Shown in pieces: positions 27,111 through 35,560 of a stretch of 35,625 nt of DNA (its first letter is position 1; each line of letters opens with the position of its first letter). The translations under genes and the position numbers were made by a program. The notes beneath the pieces are model-generated. The model made no database searches. It had not been told where the DNA came from and saw nothing but the letters and a program-made list of their open reading frames with translations. The stretch is from Confluentibacter flavum. GTDB lineage: Bacteria > Bacteroidota > Bacteroidia > Flavobacteriales > Flavobacteriaceae. The stretch lies in contig NZ_PJEO01000053.1 of assembly GCF_002843175.1 (NCBI RefSeq), positions 1-35,625 of the forward strand. The letters run 5' to 3'.

Positions 27111-27953
27111 TTATAATCGTTTTTCTTGTTTAAAGATAGTGATGGCGGCTATTAAATCTTTTACTTGTAAATCGTTTACATCTTCATCAACAAAAAAAGG
27201 TGCTAGTTTATCTTTATTGTAATGGTAAAGTTTCCAACGTTTAAATTGGTATTCTAGAGCCGTAAAATGTTCTGTCCAATCACCAGAATTCAAATAAAGG
27301 GTATAGCCTTTTTTGGTTTCCTTTATTTCCATTTTTGGATGGTGTATGTGTCCACAAATTACATAATCATAACCGTTTTCTATGGCAAGGTTAGAGATTA
27401 CTTTTTCAAACGTATTTATAGCCTTGGAAGAGTTTGTTGTGTTATCCTTTATATTTTTTGATTTGGAATATTTTTCCTTTCCTAGCCTTTCTAAAAGCAA
27501 ATTATACCATCTATTTATGAATAAGAGAATGTTATATCCGTAACTTCCTAATTTGGCCACCCATTTTGTATTTTTAATAGAAATATCAAAAACATCACCA
27601 TGGAAAAACCATGCTTGTTTGCCATCAAGCGTTAATACTTTTTTATCAACAATTGAAATATTGCCAATTGTTGTACCACTAAACTTTCTTAATAATTCAT
27701 CGTGGTTGCCTGTTATGTATATAACCTCCACACCATTGGCGGCCATATCCATAATTTTTTTGATAACTTTAAGATGATGTTTAGGAAAATAATGCTCATT
27801 AAATTGCCAAACATCAATAATATCACCGTTTAGAATTAGCTTTTTAGGTTCAATATTATTTAAGTAATTGAATAGTTTTTTGGCATGGCATTCGTTGGTT
27901 CCCAAATGTACATCGGAAATAACGGCAATTTCTAATTTTCTTTTGATTATCAA
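27111..27953 (-). CDS. LpxH-like metallophosphoesterase (UDP-2,3-diacylglucosamine diphosphatase family)
   Basis: The 280-residue calcineurin-like phosphoesterase shows all metal motifs: SDVHLGTNE near residue 14, NGDIIDVW near 42, GNHDE near 81, FFHGDVFD near 114 and GHIHHP near 203. The SDVHLG and DVWQFNEHYFP features place it in the LpxH/LpxH2-like group. A role in lipid A synthesis is possible but not proven, because this group includes paralogues of unknown substrate. It is a cytoplasmic or peripheral membrane enzyme. It diverges from aroC across 189 bp. Confidence 0.82.
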   Translation of the reverse strand: MIIKRKLEIAVISDVHLGTNECHAKKLFNYLNNIEPKKLILNGDIIDVWQFNEHYFPKHHLKVIKKIMDMAANGVEVIYITGNHDELLRKFSGTTIGNISIVDKKVLTLDGKQAWFFHGDVFDISIKNTKWVAKLGSYGYNILLFINRWYNLLLERLGKEKYSKSKNIKDNTTNSSKAINTFEKVISNLAIENGYDYVICGHIHHPKMEIKETKKGYTLYLNSGDWTEHFTALEYQFKRWKLYHYNKDKLAPFFVDEDVNDLQVKDLIAAITIFKQEKRL

Positions 27954-28142
27954 GGTTAAGTTTTACGTCATTTACAAAGAACGCATTATAACATTACCTA
28001 ATCTTTAATTTTAAATTAACTATTTATAAGTATATGGTTATGTAATTGTTATGACATCTTATTGGGGTTTAATTATTGGGCTTTTTGTAATTTCATTTTT
28101 CTATCTCTAATATTAGATTTACTTTAGCAAAAAAAATAATTT

Positions 28143-29204
28143 ATGGCTGGAAATTCTTTTGGAAAACTGTTTAATCTTACCACATTTGGGGAGTCTCATG
28201 GTGTTGCTTTGGGAGGTGTTATTGATGGATGTCCATCTGGATTAGATATTGATATTGATGCCATACAAAATGACCTTAACAGAAGAAAACCGGGACAATC
28301 TGAAATTGTTACCCAACGTAAAGAACCAGATACGGTGAAGTTTTTATCAGGAATTTTTGGGGGCAAAACAACAGGAACGCCCATTGGTTTTATTATTGAA
28401 AACGCCAACCAGAAATCCAATGATTATTCGCATATAAAAGATGTGTATCGTCCAAGTCATGCCGATTACACTTATGATAAAAAATATGGCGTGCGCGATT
28501 ATCGTGGTGGCGGACGTAGTTCTGCGCGTGAAACCGTTTGCAGAGTGGTAGCAGGCGCTATTGCTAAACAACTTTTAAAAGATGTTAAAATTTACGCTTA
28601 TGTATCATCTGTAGGCGATATTGTTCTAAACAAACCGATTAACGAATTGGATTTTACCCTTACGGAATCAAACATTGTACGTTGTCCAGATACTGAAACA
28701 GCCGACAAAATGATTGAACGGATTAAGGAAATCCGTAAAGAAGGTGATACCATTGGGGGTACTGTGGGATGTGTTATTAAAAATGTCCCTGTTGGTTTAG
28801 GCGAACCTGTTTTTGACAAATTGCATGCAGAGCTAGGGAAAGCCATGTTATCCATAAATGCCGTAAAAGGATTTGAATATGGCAGTGGTTTTGAAGGTTC
28901 TAAAATGAAAGGTAGCGAGCACAACGATATTTTTAATGCCGATGGTACAACCAAAACAAATCTGTCAGGTGGTATTCAAGGAGGCATTAGTAATGGTATG
29001 GATATTTATTTTAATGTCGCTTTTAAGCCAGTCGCCACCATCATGCAAAGCCAAGAAACCATAGATAACCAAGGCAATGTCGTAGATATGCATGGTAAAG
29101 GTCGTCATGACCCTTGTGTAGTTCCTAGAGCGGTACCGATTGTAGAAGCTATGGCAGCTTTGGTATTGGCCGATTTTTATTTAATCAATAAGCTCTATCA
29201 TTAG
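28143..29204 (+). CDS. aroC: Chorismate synthase
   Basis: Chorismate synthase converts 5-enolpyruvylshikimate-3-phosphate to chorismate using reduced FMN, the last step of the shikimate pathway. The 353-residue protein has signature motifs [19 protein letters not shown] at the N-terminus, [14 protein letters not shown] near residues 118-131 and the C-terminal [18 protein letters not shown]. It is full length. The start ATG is preceded by an A-rich stretch, as is usual here. No other aro genes are nearby. Confidence 0.96.
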   Translation: MAGNSFGKLFNLTTFGESHGVALGGVIDGCPSGLDIDIDAIQNDLNRRKPGQSEIVTQRKEPDTVKFLSGIFGGKTTGTPIGFIIENANQKSNDYSHIKDVYRPSHADYTYDKKYGVRDYRGGGRSSARETVCRVVAGAIAKQLLKDVKIYAYVSSVGDIVLNKPINELDFTLTESNIVRCPDTETADKMIERIKEIRKEGDTIGGTVGCVIKNVPVGLGEPVFDKLHAELGKAMLSINAVKGFEYGSGFEGSKMKGSEHNDIFNADGTTKTNLSGGIQGGISNGMDIYFNVAFKPVATIMQSQETIDNQGNVVDMHGKGRHDPCVVPRAVPIVEAMAALVLADFYLINKLYH

Positions 29205-29315
29205 TCGCTCGTTCCTGCTTTTTTACATAAGCGGTAAACTACATAATTAAGATTACGTTTTTCAGTATTTATTAATATCTTAGTCAGCATACTTCAAACG
29301 TCAAGACTTTAGGAT

Positions 29316-30761
29316 ATGAAAAAACTAGCGCTACATTGGAAAATATTAATAGGAATGACCCTTGGGATTATTTGGGCATTGCTATCCAGTTCTTTAGGGT
29401 GGAGCGCTTTTACCATAAATTGGATAGACCCATTTGGCACTATTTTTATTAACCTTTTAAAATTAATTGCCGTTCCGTTAGTGTTATTTTCTATTATTGG
29501 TGGTGTTGCTAATATTGGTGATCCTGCTAGTTTAGGACGCATGGGTGGAAAAACCTTGCTTATTTATCTTTTAACGACCGTTATGGCTATTTCTTTAGGA
29601 TTGCTATTGGTTAATGTCATAAAACCAGGGAAACTTATAGATGAAGACAGTAGAATTGATAATAGAATAAATTACGAAATTTGGGCAGCTTCTGAAGGAC
29701 ACGAGGTTAAGGATGGTATCAATTATTTACAAGATCCAAATTTAAAGGATAGAGTTCAAGAAATTTCTAAACTATCAAACGCACAACTTAGCGAAGCTTC
29801 GGTTTCGGATAAGATTGAAAATGTAAAAAATCAGGAACAAGTGTCACCGTTACAACCTTTGGTTGATATTGTACCGGAGAACTTTGTCGCTGCTTTATCC
29901 AACAATGGACTGATGCTCCAAATCATATTTTTCGCTTTGTTTTTTGGAGTTTGCTTACTTTTTATTGATAACGAAAAATCACAACCTGTTTTAAATATTG
30001 TGGATGGCATTAATGAGGTATTCTTAAAAATGGTCGATTTGGTGATGCAAGCAGCACCATTTTTTGTATTTGCATTGCTGGCAGGCGTGGTTAGTAAAAT
30101 GGCAGGAAATGATATAGGGAAAGTTATAGAGATTTTTAAAGGATTAAGCTGGTATTCCTTGACCGTTTTAATTGGGTTACTGCTCATGATTTTTGTAGTA
30201 TATCCCGGAATTTTAAAGCTATTCGTAAAAAAAATACCGTATTTGGGCTTTTTTAAAGCCATGGGACCGGCACAAACCTTAGCCTTTTCAACTTCAAGTA
30301 GTGCCGCAACACTTCCTGTAACTATGGAATGTGTGGAACAGAATTTGGGTGTGGATAAAAAAGTCAGCAGTTTTGTATTGCCTATTGGTGCCACCGTAAA
30401 TATGGATGGTACGAGCTTATATCAAGCAGTAGCTGTTATTTTTCTGGCGCAATTGCACATGATAGATTTAACATTTGGTCAGCAATTAACCATTGTAATT
30501 ACCACGACCTTGGCATCTATTGGATCTGCAGCTGTTCCTAGTGCTGGATTAGTAATGCTGATTGTTGTTTTAAATTCCGTAGGGTTAAATCCGGCATGGA
30601 TAGCCATTATTTTTCCAGTGGACAGAATTTTAGATATGTTCAGAACAGTTGTTAATGTAACCGGAGATTCTGTTGTGTGTTCCATTATTGCTGATGGCGA
30701 AAATATGCTTCATTTTGAAGATATAAAAGACCCATCAAAAACCTTTGATTTGGATTCTTAA
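29316..30761 (+). CDS. Dicarboxylate/amino acid:cation symporter (DAACS family)
   Basis: This inner-membrane importer takes up glutamate, aspartate or C4-dicarboxylates with H+ or Na+. The 481-residue protein carries the family hallmarks: the serine-rich re-entrant loop STSSSAATLPVTMECVE, the transport motif GATVNMDGTSLYQAV, and the second re-entrant region near IGSAAVPSAGLVML. Residues about 105-185 form a hydrophilic loop between helices that is longer than in Escherichia coli GltP. The substrate cannot be chosen from sequence alone. The sulfurtransferase gene starts 10 bp downstream, so the two are probably co-transcribed. Confidence 0.92.
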   Translation: MKKLALHWKILIGMTLGIIWALLSSSLGWSAFTINWIDPFGTIFINLLKLIAVPLVLFSIIGGVANIGDPASLGRMGGKTLLIYLLTTVMAISLGLLLVNVIKPGKLIDEDSRIDNRINYEIWAASEGHEVKDGINYLQDPNLKDRVQEISKLSNAQLSEASVSDKIENVKNQEQVSPLQPLVDIVPENFVAALSNNGLMLQIIFFALFFGVCLLFIDNEKSQPVLNIVDGINEVFLKMVDLVMQAAPFFVFALLAGVVSKMAGNDIGKVIEIFKGLSWYSLTVLIGLLLMIFVVYPGILKLFVKKIPYLGFFKAMGPAQTLAFSTSSSAATLPVTMECVEQNLGVDKKVSSFVLPIGATVNMDGTSLYQAVAVIFLAQLHMIDLTFGQQLTIVITTTLASIGSAAVPSAGLVMLIVVLNSVGLNPAWIAIIFPVDRILDMFRTVVNVTGDSVVCSIIADGENMLHFEDIKDPSKTFDLDS

Positions 30762-30771
30762 AAGTAATGTC

Positions 30772-31602
30772 ATGTCGAAACTATTAATTAAACACCCTAC
30801 CGTTTCAGTTGAATGGCTTTTTAATCATTTAAATAATGATAATTTGGTCATTTTGGATGGTTCTATTAAAAAAGTCGTTAATCCATCTTTAGGTGCTTCA
30901 GAAGTCCAAATACCAAGCACACGCTTTTTTGATTTAAAAGACGTTTTTAGTAATGTATCTGCACCATTTCCAACTACGTTTCCATCCGAAGAACAATTCA
31001 CAAAAGAAGCACAAAAATTGGGAATACATACGGATAGTGCAATTGTAGTTTATGATGATAAAGGTATTTATTCAAGTGCGAGAGTTTGGTGGCTTTTTAA
31101 GGCTATGGGTCATGACAATGTAGCGGTTTTAGATGGTGGCCTGCCTGAATGGATTAAAAGTGGTTATAAAACAGAAATAAAAGCAAAAACTACCATAAAA
31201 AAAGGAAATTTTGTGGCAAAGTACAAATCTGGATTGATGACGTTTTTTGATGAGGTAAAAGAAGCCTCCGAAAAAAAATCACATCTCATAATTGATGCAC
31301 GATCTGAAGCCAGATTTAAATGTTTGGAACCAGAACCAAGAGCTGGATTACGAATGGGAACCATACCAAATTCCATGAACTTACCTTATGAGGATTTGCT
31401 AAATGAAAACAAATTGATACCAGAACAAGCCATTGAATCTAAATTTCACAAAGTGGCGAATAAAGAAGATAAACTTATTTTTTCGTGTGGTTCAGGTATT
31501 ACGGCCTGCGTTTTAGCTTTAGGGGCTTCAATTTCAGGATATGAAAATATCTCGGTTTACGATGGTTCGTGGACAGAATGGGGAAGCTTGGTCAACGATT
31601 AG
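30772..31602 (+). CDS. Sulfurtransferase, 3-mercaptopyruvate type (two rhodanese domains)
   Basis: The enzyme moves sulfur from 3-mercaptopyruvate or thiosulfate to an acceptor thiol. From ATG 30772 it has 276 residues. An upstream ATG at 30745 would overlap the symporter gene and add 9 residues, so I prefer the later start. There are two rhodanese domains. The C-terminal one holds the active-site Cys (about C239) in CGSGITA, closer to the CGSGVTA of mercaptopyruvate sulfurtransferases than to the CRKGVT of thiosulfate rhodaneses. The inactive N-terminal domain has VVYDDKGIYSSARVWWLF. The stop lies 2 bp from the end of the convergent DCC gene. Confidence 0.88.
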   Translation: MSKLLIKHPTVSVEWLFNHLNNDNLVILDGSIKKVVNPSLGASEVQIPSTRFFDLKDVFSNVSAPFPTTFPSEEQFTKEAQKLGIHTDSAIVVYDDKGIYSSARVWWLFKAMGHDNVAVLDGGLPEWIKSGYKTEIKAKTTIKKGNFVAKYKSGLMTFFDEVKEASEKKSHLIIDARSEARFKCLEPEPRAGLRMGTIPNSMNLPYEDLLNENKLIPEQAIESKFHKVANKEDKLIFSCGSGITACVLALGASISGYENISVYDGSWTEWGSLVND

Positions 31603-31604
31603 TC

Positions 31605-32024
31605 CTATCCCAAAAACTTACTTTTTAATTTTGGGGTTGGTATCATGCATGATTCTTTTTTGCCGTACCATTTATATCTGTTTTTGGCAATATAATCATA
31701 CACCCAATTTCTGATAAAAGCGGGTATTATAAGAAACACACTCATTACATTAATTGGAAATCCTAAATGACTCGCTATTTTTAAAGCGGCCGTAGATTTG
31801 TAATCGATGCCTTTTTTTGGCGTATAAAGTAAAATGGAATCTGTTTTATTCGTATCAATATGATAAGCTTTAATAATGTATTTCCCGATTTCGCTTTGCA
31901 ATGCCGCAAAAAGAAACATGTTTTTTCTATCATGCTTTATTATATATTGCACCGAAGCGTTACAAAGGTTGCAAACGCCATCAAAGAGAATTAGTTTTTT
32001 GTTATTTGGGAGATTCAATTCCAT
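31605..32024 (-). CDS. DCC-family thiol-disulfide oxidoreductase-like protein (DUF393)
   Basis: The 139-residue protein has the family motif FDGVCNLCNASV near the N-terminus, with Asp, Cys and Cys spaced as in DUF393/DCC proteins, then YIIKHDRKNMFLFAALQSEIG. These are thought to be thioredoxin-fold redox proteins. No membrane helix is certain, though a hydrophobic stretch lies near VMSVFLIIPAFIRNWVYDYIA. It starts 17 bp downstream of the YfiM-like gene on the same strand, a likely two-gene operon. Confidence 0.85.
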   Translation of the reverse strand: MELNLPNNKKLILFDGVCNLCNASVQYIIKHDRKNMFLFAALQSEIGKYIIKAYHIDTNKTDSILLYTPKKGIDYKSTAALKIASHLGFPINVMSVFLIIPAFIRNWVYDYIAKNRYKWYGKKESCMIPTPKLKSKFLG

Positions 32025-32041
32025 ACCTTAAAGATACAAGG

Positions 32042-32401
32042 CTATTCAATAGGAACAAACGATACACGCTTGTTTCTTCGGTTTCCGACAAATAAATTAA
32101 TGGTGACTGTTGCTGTTAAGCCGCCTAAAGAGGTCGCTATCATTTCGCCTGTATCGAATTTATTATTTTCTTGGGTACCATCATAAGCTTCTTTGGCAAA
32201 GCCAGCAAGGGTTGATGTTCCTAAACTATACCAAAAAGCCTTCTTCTTATTTTTAGTAATGCTGTAAACCATGGCATAAGTGGTAGCTGAAATTAAAGCC
32301 CCAGTGCCAAAATGCAATTTGTCATCTCCCGAAATAAATTGCGCATTACAGATTTTAGTGCTGGCAAAGAATATTAATAAAAGTACCATTAATGGTTTCA
32401 T
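32042..32401 (-). CDS. YfiM-like small envelope protein
   Basis: The 119-residue protein has a signal peptide (MKPLMVLLLIFFASTKICNAQ) and a DKLHFGTGALISA motif. AGFAKEAYDG and DTGEMIATSLGGLTATVTINLFV follow. This DKxxHF / AKExYD / small-residue helix pattern resembles YfiM/DUF2279-type envelope proteins. The function is unknown. Two hydrophobic helices suggest membrane association. It is the first gene of a pair with the DCC protein. Confidence 0.7.
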   Translation of the reverse strand: MKPLMVLLLIFFASTKICNAQFISGDDKLHFGTGALISATTYAMVYSITKNKKKAFWYSLGTSTLAGFAKEAYDGTQENNKFDTGEMIATSLGGLTATVTINLFVGNRRNKRVSFVPIE

Positions 32402-32538
32402 AGTTTATATATTTAGCTCTGATTAAGAAGTTAAATCTATAATTTTTAATTTTGAAAGCTTTATAATTTCGTTTTTATAAGCTTTTTGTACGATTAAAAG
32501 TTGTAAACTATTATTAATAAACATTTTGAAATTATTAT

Positions 32539-33525
32539 ATGAAAATTAGAAAATTAGGAACGAACGGTTTTAATGTTAGTGAAGTGGGTTTAGGTTGTTG
32601 GCAATTAGGAGGCAATTGGGGTATTGATATCTCTAAAGACGCCGCTTTTAATATTTTAAATGAAGCCGTTAAAAATAACATCACGTTTTTTGATACGGCT
32701 GATGTTTACGGCGACGGAAAAAGTGAAACCTTAATAGGCGAATTTTTAAAAACCTGTGACACCCCAATACGTGTCGCTACTAAATTTGGTAGGGCAGGAA
32801 ATGCGTATCCAAACAACTACACAAAAGATGTGTTGAGGCAAACGGTTGAAGGCTCTTTGGAGCGTTTGGGTGTTGACTCTTTAGACTTATTACAACTGCA
32901 TTGCATACCACCACAATACTTAAAGGACGGTGCTGTTTTTAACTGGCTTCGCGATTTACAAAAGGAAGGACTCATTAAACATTTTGGCGCGAGTGTTGAA
33001 ACCGTAGAAGAAGGTCTTGTTTGTATGGAACAAGAAGGATTACTGTCATTACAAGTCATCTTTAATATTTTTAGACAGAAGTTGGTAACTGAATTATTTC
33101 CGCAAGCAGAAGCAAAAGGCGTTGGTATTATAGTGCGATTGCCATTGGCAAGTGGCTTATTATCAGGTAAGTTTGATAATAAAACAACGTTTGCAGAAGA
33201 TGATCATCGAAACTTTAATAGAAACGGAGAGGCTTTTAATGTTGGTGAAACCTTTGCAGGCTTGCCATTTGAAAAAGGATTGGAGTTGGTAGAGCTTATC
33301 AAAAATAATGTATTGCCAAACAACCTAACCATGGTTCAACTCGCTTTGCGTTGGATATTAGACCATAAAGCGGTTAGTAGCATCATTCCTGGAGCGAGTT
33401 CACCAAAACAAGTCATTTCTAATGCCCAAGTATCCCATTTACAAGGGTTGTCCCCAGAAGTGCATGCTGCTTTGATAGAGTTGTATAAAACACAGATACA
33501 TAATCATATTCGTGGAGGGTATTGA
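32539..33525 (+). CDS. Aldo/keto reductase
   Basis: The 328-residue NAD(P)H-dependent carbonyl reductase has a TIM-barrel fold. The catalytic tetrad is visible: D52 (FFDTADVYG), Y57, K82 (VATKFGRAG) and H121 (LLQLHCIPP). The C-terminal cofactor region WILDHKAVSSIIPGASSPKQV is typical of the general stress/YdjG-like group. It is cytoplasmic and monocistronic, divergent from the YfiM-like gene. The physiological substrate is unknown. Confidence 0.9.
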   Translation: MKIRKLGTNGFNVSEVGLGCWQLGGNWGIDISKDAAFNILNEAVKNNITFFDTADVYGDGKSETLIGEFLKTCDTPIRVATKFGRAGNAYPNNYTKDVLRQTVEGSLERLGVDSLDLLQLHCIPPQYLKDGAVFNWLRDLQKEGLIKHFGASVETVEEGLVCMEQEGLLSLQVIFNIFRQKLVTELFPQAEAKGVGIIVRLPLASGLLSGKFDNKTTFAEDDHRNFNRNGEAFNVGETFAGLPFEKGLELVELIKNNVLPNNLTMVQLALRWILDHKAVSSIIPGASSPKQVISNAQVSHLQGLSPEVHAALIELYKTQIHNHIRGGY

Positions 33526-33702
33526 TAGTTTAACACCAAAGTTTGTTTGATTAATTTTTTATGATAAAATGAATAAAATATAAAAGGACAAAACATGTTA
33601 AAAACTTCTGCTTATCCTGCCACATTGGTTGGATTAGCAGATGAAAGTTCCGGATATAATCAAGTTAGCCACAAGCTAAAAAAAACCGACATAGAGCTAA
33701 AT

Positions 33703-34179
33703 ATGGCACTTAGAGAATTGAAAAAGGAGTTGAACCAAATGACCAAAACTGAAATCATTAAACTGATTTTGGAGATGTATAAAAAAATTCCTGACGCAAA
33801 AAACTACTTGAACATATTCACAACGGGCGACATAGAACAGCTGACAGAAAAATATAAAAAAGAAATCGAGAAATATATTTATCCAAATGGGAGAAATTTG
33901 GATTTACGTGAAACAGAAGCTCGAAAAATAATTCGCACAGTTAGCAAAATGAATATCACGGAACTTAATGTTGAATTGGAATTACATTATGTAAGCTGTT
34001 GTCTAGAAATTATTGAAGATTTTGGATATTGGGATGAAAATTATTATATAGCATTAGAGAAAATGTTTGACAACGCAATAAATGGAATTTCGGAACTTGG
34101 AATGGAAGATAAATATAACGAGAAAATAATGTTTTTATCCTCAAAAGCAAGTGAATACGGAATAGAATTAGAGTATTAA
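33703..34179 (+). CDS. DUF6155-like protein of unknown function
   Basis: From ATG 33703 the protein has 158 residues and starts MALRELKKELNQMTKTEII, then LILEMYKKIPDAKNYLNIF. This N-terminal pattern and the following charged helices look like DUF6155. It is predicted all-helical and soluble. The frame stays open for 36 codons upstream to an ATG at 33595. That stretch does not resemble the family start, so I take the shorter form, but the longer one cannot be excluded. The gene sits between the aldo/keto reductase and a palindromic element carrying an IS110-family insertion, so it is probably accessory. Confidence 0.7.
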   Translation: MALRELKKELNQMTKTEIIKLILEMYKKIPDAKNYLNIFTTGDIEQLTEKYKKEIEKYIYPNGRNLDLRETEARKIIRTVSKMNITELNVELELHYVSCCLEIIEDFGYWDENYYIALEKMFDNAINGISELGMEDKYNEKIMFLSSKASEYGIELEY

Positions 34180-34190
34180 CAAAAAAAGCC

Positions 34191-34308
34191 TATGGTAAAC
34201 ACCATGTATAAAAAATGCTAGTTTTAGCTAACATAAAGGTTGTTGCGTGTTTGCTGGCTTCCGATTTTCCTTCGGATAATCCTCGCCTCAAACACGCAAC
34301 TATCCAAG
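34191..34308 (+). repeat. Left part of a large imperfect palindrome interrupted by an IS110-family element
   Basis: The core is an exact 12-bp inverted repeat, GTTGCGTGTTTG (34242-34253) and CAAACACGCAAC (34289-34300). Nested inside it is TCCGA (34260-34264) / TCGGA (34272-34276). Outside it, on the left, TATGGTAA and ATGTAT lie at 34191-34210. Their expected right-hand partners are missing here but occur at 35539-35560, beyond the IS. There is no coding potential. It starts 11 bp after the DUF6155 stop codon. Confidence 0.75.
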
Positions 34309-34333
34309 AACTGTGTTAAAAAACAAGTAATTA

Positions 34334-35314
34334 TTAATTTAAATTCACTAAAACACTTCTATAGTTCTGATCATATATCAACCCTGATTTTGCTAAGGCA
34401 AATGCTTGTTTTAAAAGCTTATTACAGACAGCTATCAATGCTACTTTTTTACTCTTTCCTTTTGCTACAATTCTATTAAAGATGTCTCGACATGCCTTAT
34501 TATGTTTCTTGGCAGAGAGACTGCACATGAACAATGTTTTTCTTAATCGTCTATTTCCCATTTTACTTATCCTTGGTCTAGACCTTATACTGCTACCTGA
34601 CTGTCTTATCATAGGGGTCAGACCTGCAAAAGAGCAAAGCTCTGAAGCTTTGTTGAAGCGTTCAAAACCTCCTGTCAGAACAATCAATAACATACCTGAC
34701 CTTCTCCCTATTCCAGGAATACTCTCCACCCGTGTAAGTAGATCTTGATTGTCTTGTTTTACCAACTCCAGTAATGAACCTTCTAGTTTATCTATCTCGT
34801 TTTTCAAGTATTTCAAACTCCTTTTTAGTGACCTTACCACATTGCCACAGGGAGAACCCATGGACTCTTCTGTCTGTAACTTGTTTTTAAGTGCTGTCGC
34901 TTGTTTTGTATATAAGTTGGTCAGGCCTATGATTTGAGAACAAGCTATTTGAGTGCCACTCTGGCCTTTCCACAGACGAAGTTCAGCCCCAGAGCTTACG
35001 GCATATTCATAGATCATATGTGAGTCTCTTTTGTCTGTTTTTATTTTTGTCAATCGCATCTGGATAAAGCGTTTTATGGACAAAGGATTCTCAACACTTA
35101 CAGCGACTCCTTTTTCATATAAATAATAGGATAGGCGTAAGTGATAAACTCCCGTAGATTCCATCACGCAATGAGAAGACTTGTTGGTTAATCTCAAAAA
35201 CTTTTTAAAACCGGATAGGTCATTTTTAAACTGATAATGCTTACTATCTGATCCCGTAACATCGAAGACATCTTTACTTATGTCTATTCCGAAATAATTT
35301 GTATTTTCACTCAT
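34334..35314 (-). CDS. IS110 family transposase (DEDD)
   Basis: The 326-residue RNA-guided recombinase carries the RuvC-like DEDD residues: D11 (FGIDISKD), E52 (VMESTGVYH), and D94/D97 (KTDKRDSHM). The C-terminal transposase 20 domain (PGIGRRSGMLLIVLTGGFERF, then ELCSFAGLTPMIRQSGSS) holds the probable catalytic serine in the QSGSS segment. It is full length and intact. In the best studied relatives (IS621) the protein works with a bridge RNA made from the non-coding end. The long 5' non-coding region and short 3' region place it with the IS110 rather than the IS1111 group. Confidence 0.93.
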   Translation of the reverse strand: MSENTNYFGIDISKDVFDVTGSDSKHYQFKNDLSGFKKFLRLTNKSSHCVMESTGVYHLRLSYYLYEKGVAVSVENPLSIKRFIQMRLTKIKTDKRDSHMIYEYAVSSGAELRLWKGQSGTQIACSQIIGLTNLYTKQATALKNKLQTEESMGSPCGNVVRSLKRSLKYLKNEIDKLEGSLLELVKQDNQDLLTRVESIPGIGRRSGMLLIVLTGGFERFNKASELCSFAGLTPMIRQSGSSIRSRPRISKMGNRRLRKTLFMCSLSAKKHNKACRDIFNRIVAKGKSKKVALIAVCNKLLKQAFALAKSGLIYDQNYRSVLVNLN

Positions 35315-35341
35315 CTGTATGAAGTTTACGAAAAAAGTGGT

Positions 35342-35479
35342 CTACTAGCTTTTCTGCATCTTAAAAACGAGATCTAAAGTCTCACAGAACTGTTCGAAAT
35401 AATAGTAGCAAAGAGAGGGGATTGTCATGGAAAACGAGATCGCAGTCTCAATACACGAAATAACCTTAATCCTCTCTTT
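35342..35479 (-). ncRNA. Predicted bridge RNA (seekRNA) of the IS110-family element
   Basis: Two adjacent stem-loops lie upstream of the transposase. The 5' one pairs 35410-35423 (AAAGAGAGGGGATT) with 35468-35479 (AATCCTCTCTTT), one bulge. The 3' one pairs 35342-35347 (CTACTA) with 35403-35408 (TAGTAG), plus TTCTG/CAGAA inside. Both end in a GAGA/TCTC hairpin and hold large internal loops. In RNA sense, the 5' loop carries GUGUAU, equal to the target bases before the CT core; its 3' side has UCCA, complementary to TGGA after the core. The second loop carries ACAGUUCU, equal to the right end of the element with the core; its 3' side UUUAAG can pair with CTTAAG at the left end. RNA ends are not determined. 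Confidence 0.72.
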
Positions 35480-35538
35480 TTGTTCTTTCTGATTTGATAC
35501 TTAATTTATAACTTTATATTTGATAAGGCTAACTTAAG

Positions 35539-35560
35539 ATACACATACACCTTACCACAT
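35539..35560 (+). repeat. Right remnant of the palindrome split by the IS110-family element
   Basis: ATACACATACACCTTACCACAT followed by AT contains ATACA and TTACC(AC)ATA. These are imperfect inverse partners of ATGTAT and TATGGTAA at 34191-34210. Joining it to 34308 restores an outer arm around the 12-bp inverted repeat. Confidence 0.55.

Larger units (their letters stand above)
34309..35538 (-). mobile_element. IS110-family insertion sequence with 5' bridge-RNA region
   Basis: The element is about 1230 bp and holds one DEDD transposase on the minus strand. There is about 25 bp of non-coding DNA after the gene and about 224 bp before it. It has no terminal inverted repeats, as is normal for IS110. 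The boundaries come from three agreeing observations: AG occurs on the plus strand at both ends (34307-34308 and 35537-35538; CT in the transposase sense); removing the element rejoins a broken palindrome; and candidate bridge-RNA guides match both the ends and the flanks at that core. The exact edge is uncertain by 1-2 nt because AAGA is shared. Confidence 0.82.

Noticed and set aside
33664-33685. TTAGC-CACAA-GCTAA hairpin followed by an A run, as a terminator
   Set aside because: The homopolymer is A, not T, on the relevant strand, and it lies in front of a gene in the same direction.
34176-34320. An integron attC-like site, because TTAACA at the DUF6155 stop could pair with TGTTAA at 34313-34318
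   Set aside because: TGTTAA lies inside the IS110 element by the boundary evidence, neither core fits RYYYAAC/GTTRRRY well, and no integrase gene is present.
33597-34322. GTTAAAAAC-like sequence at both 33598 and 34316, as if marking the edges of a gene cassette
   Set aside because: The match is short and A-rich, likely by chance in this AT-rich DNA, and the right copy belongs to the IS end.
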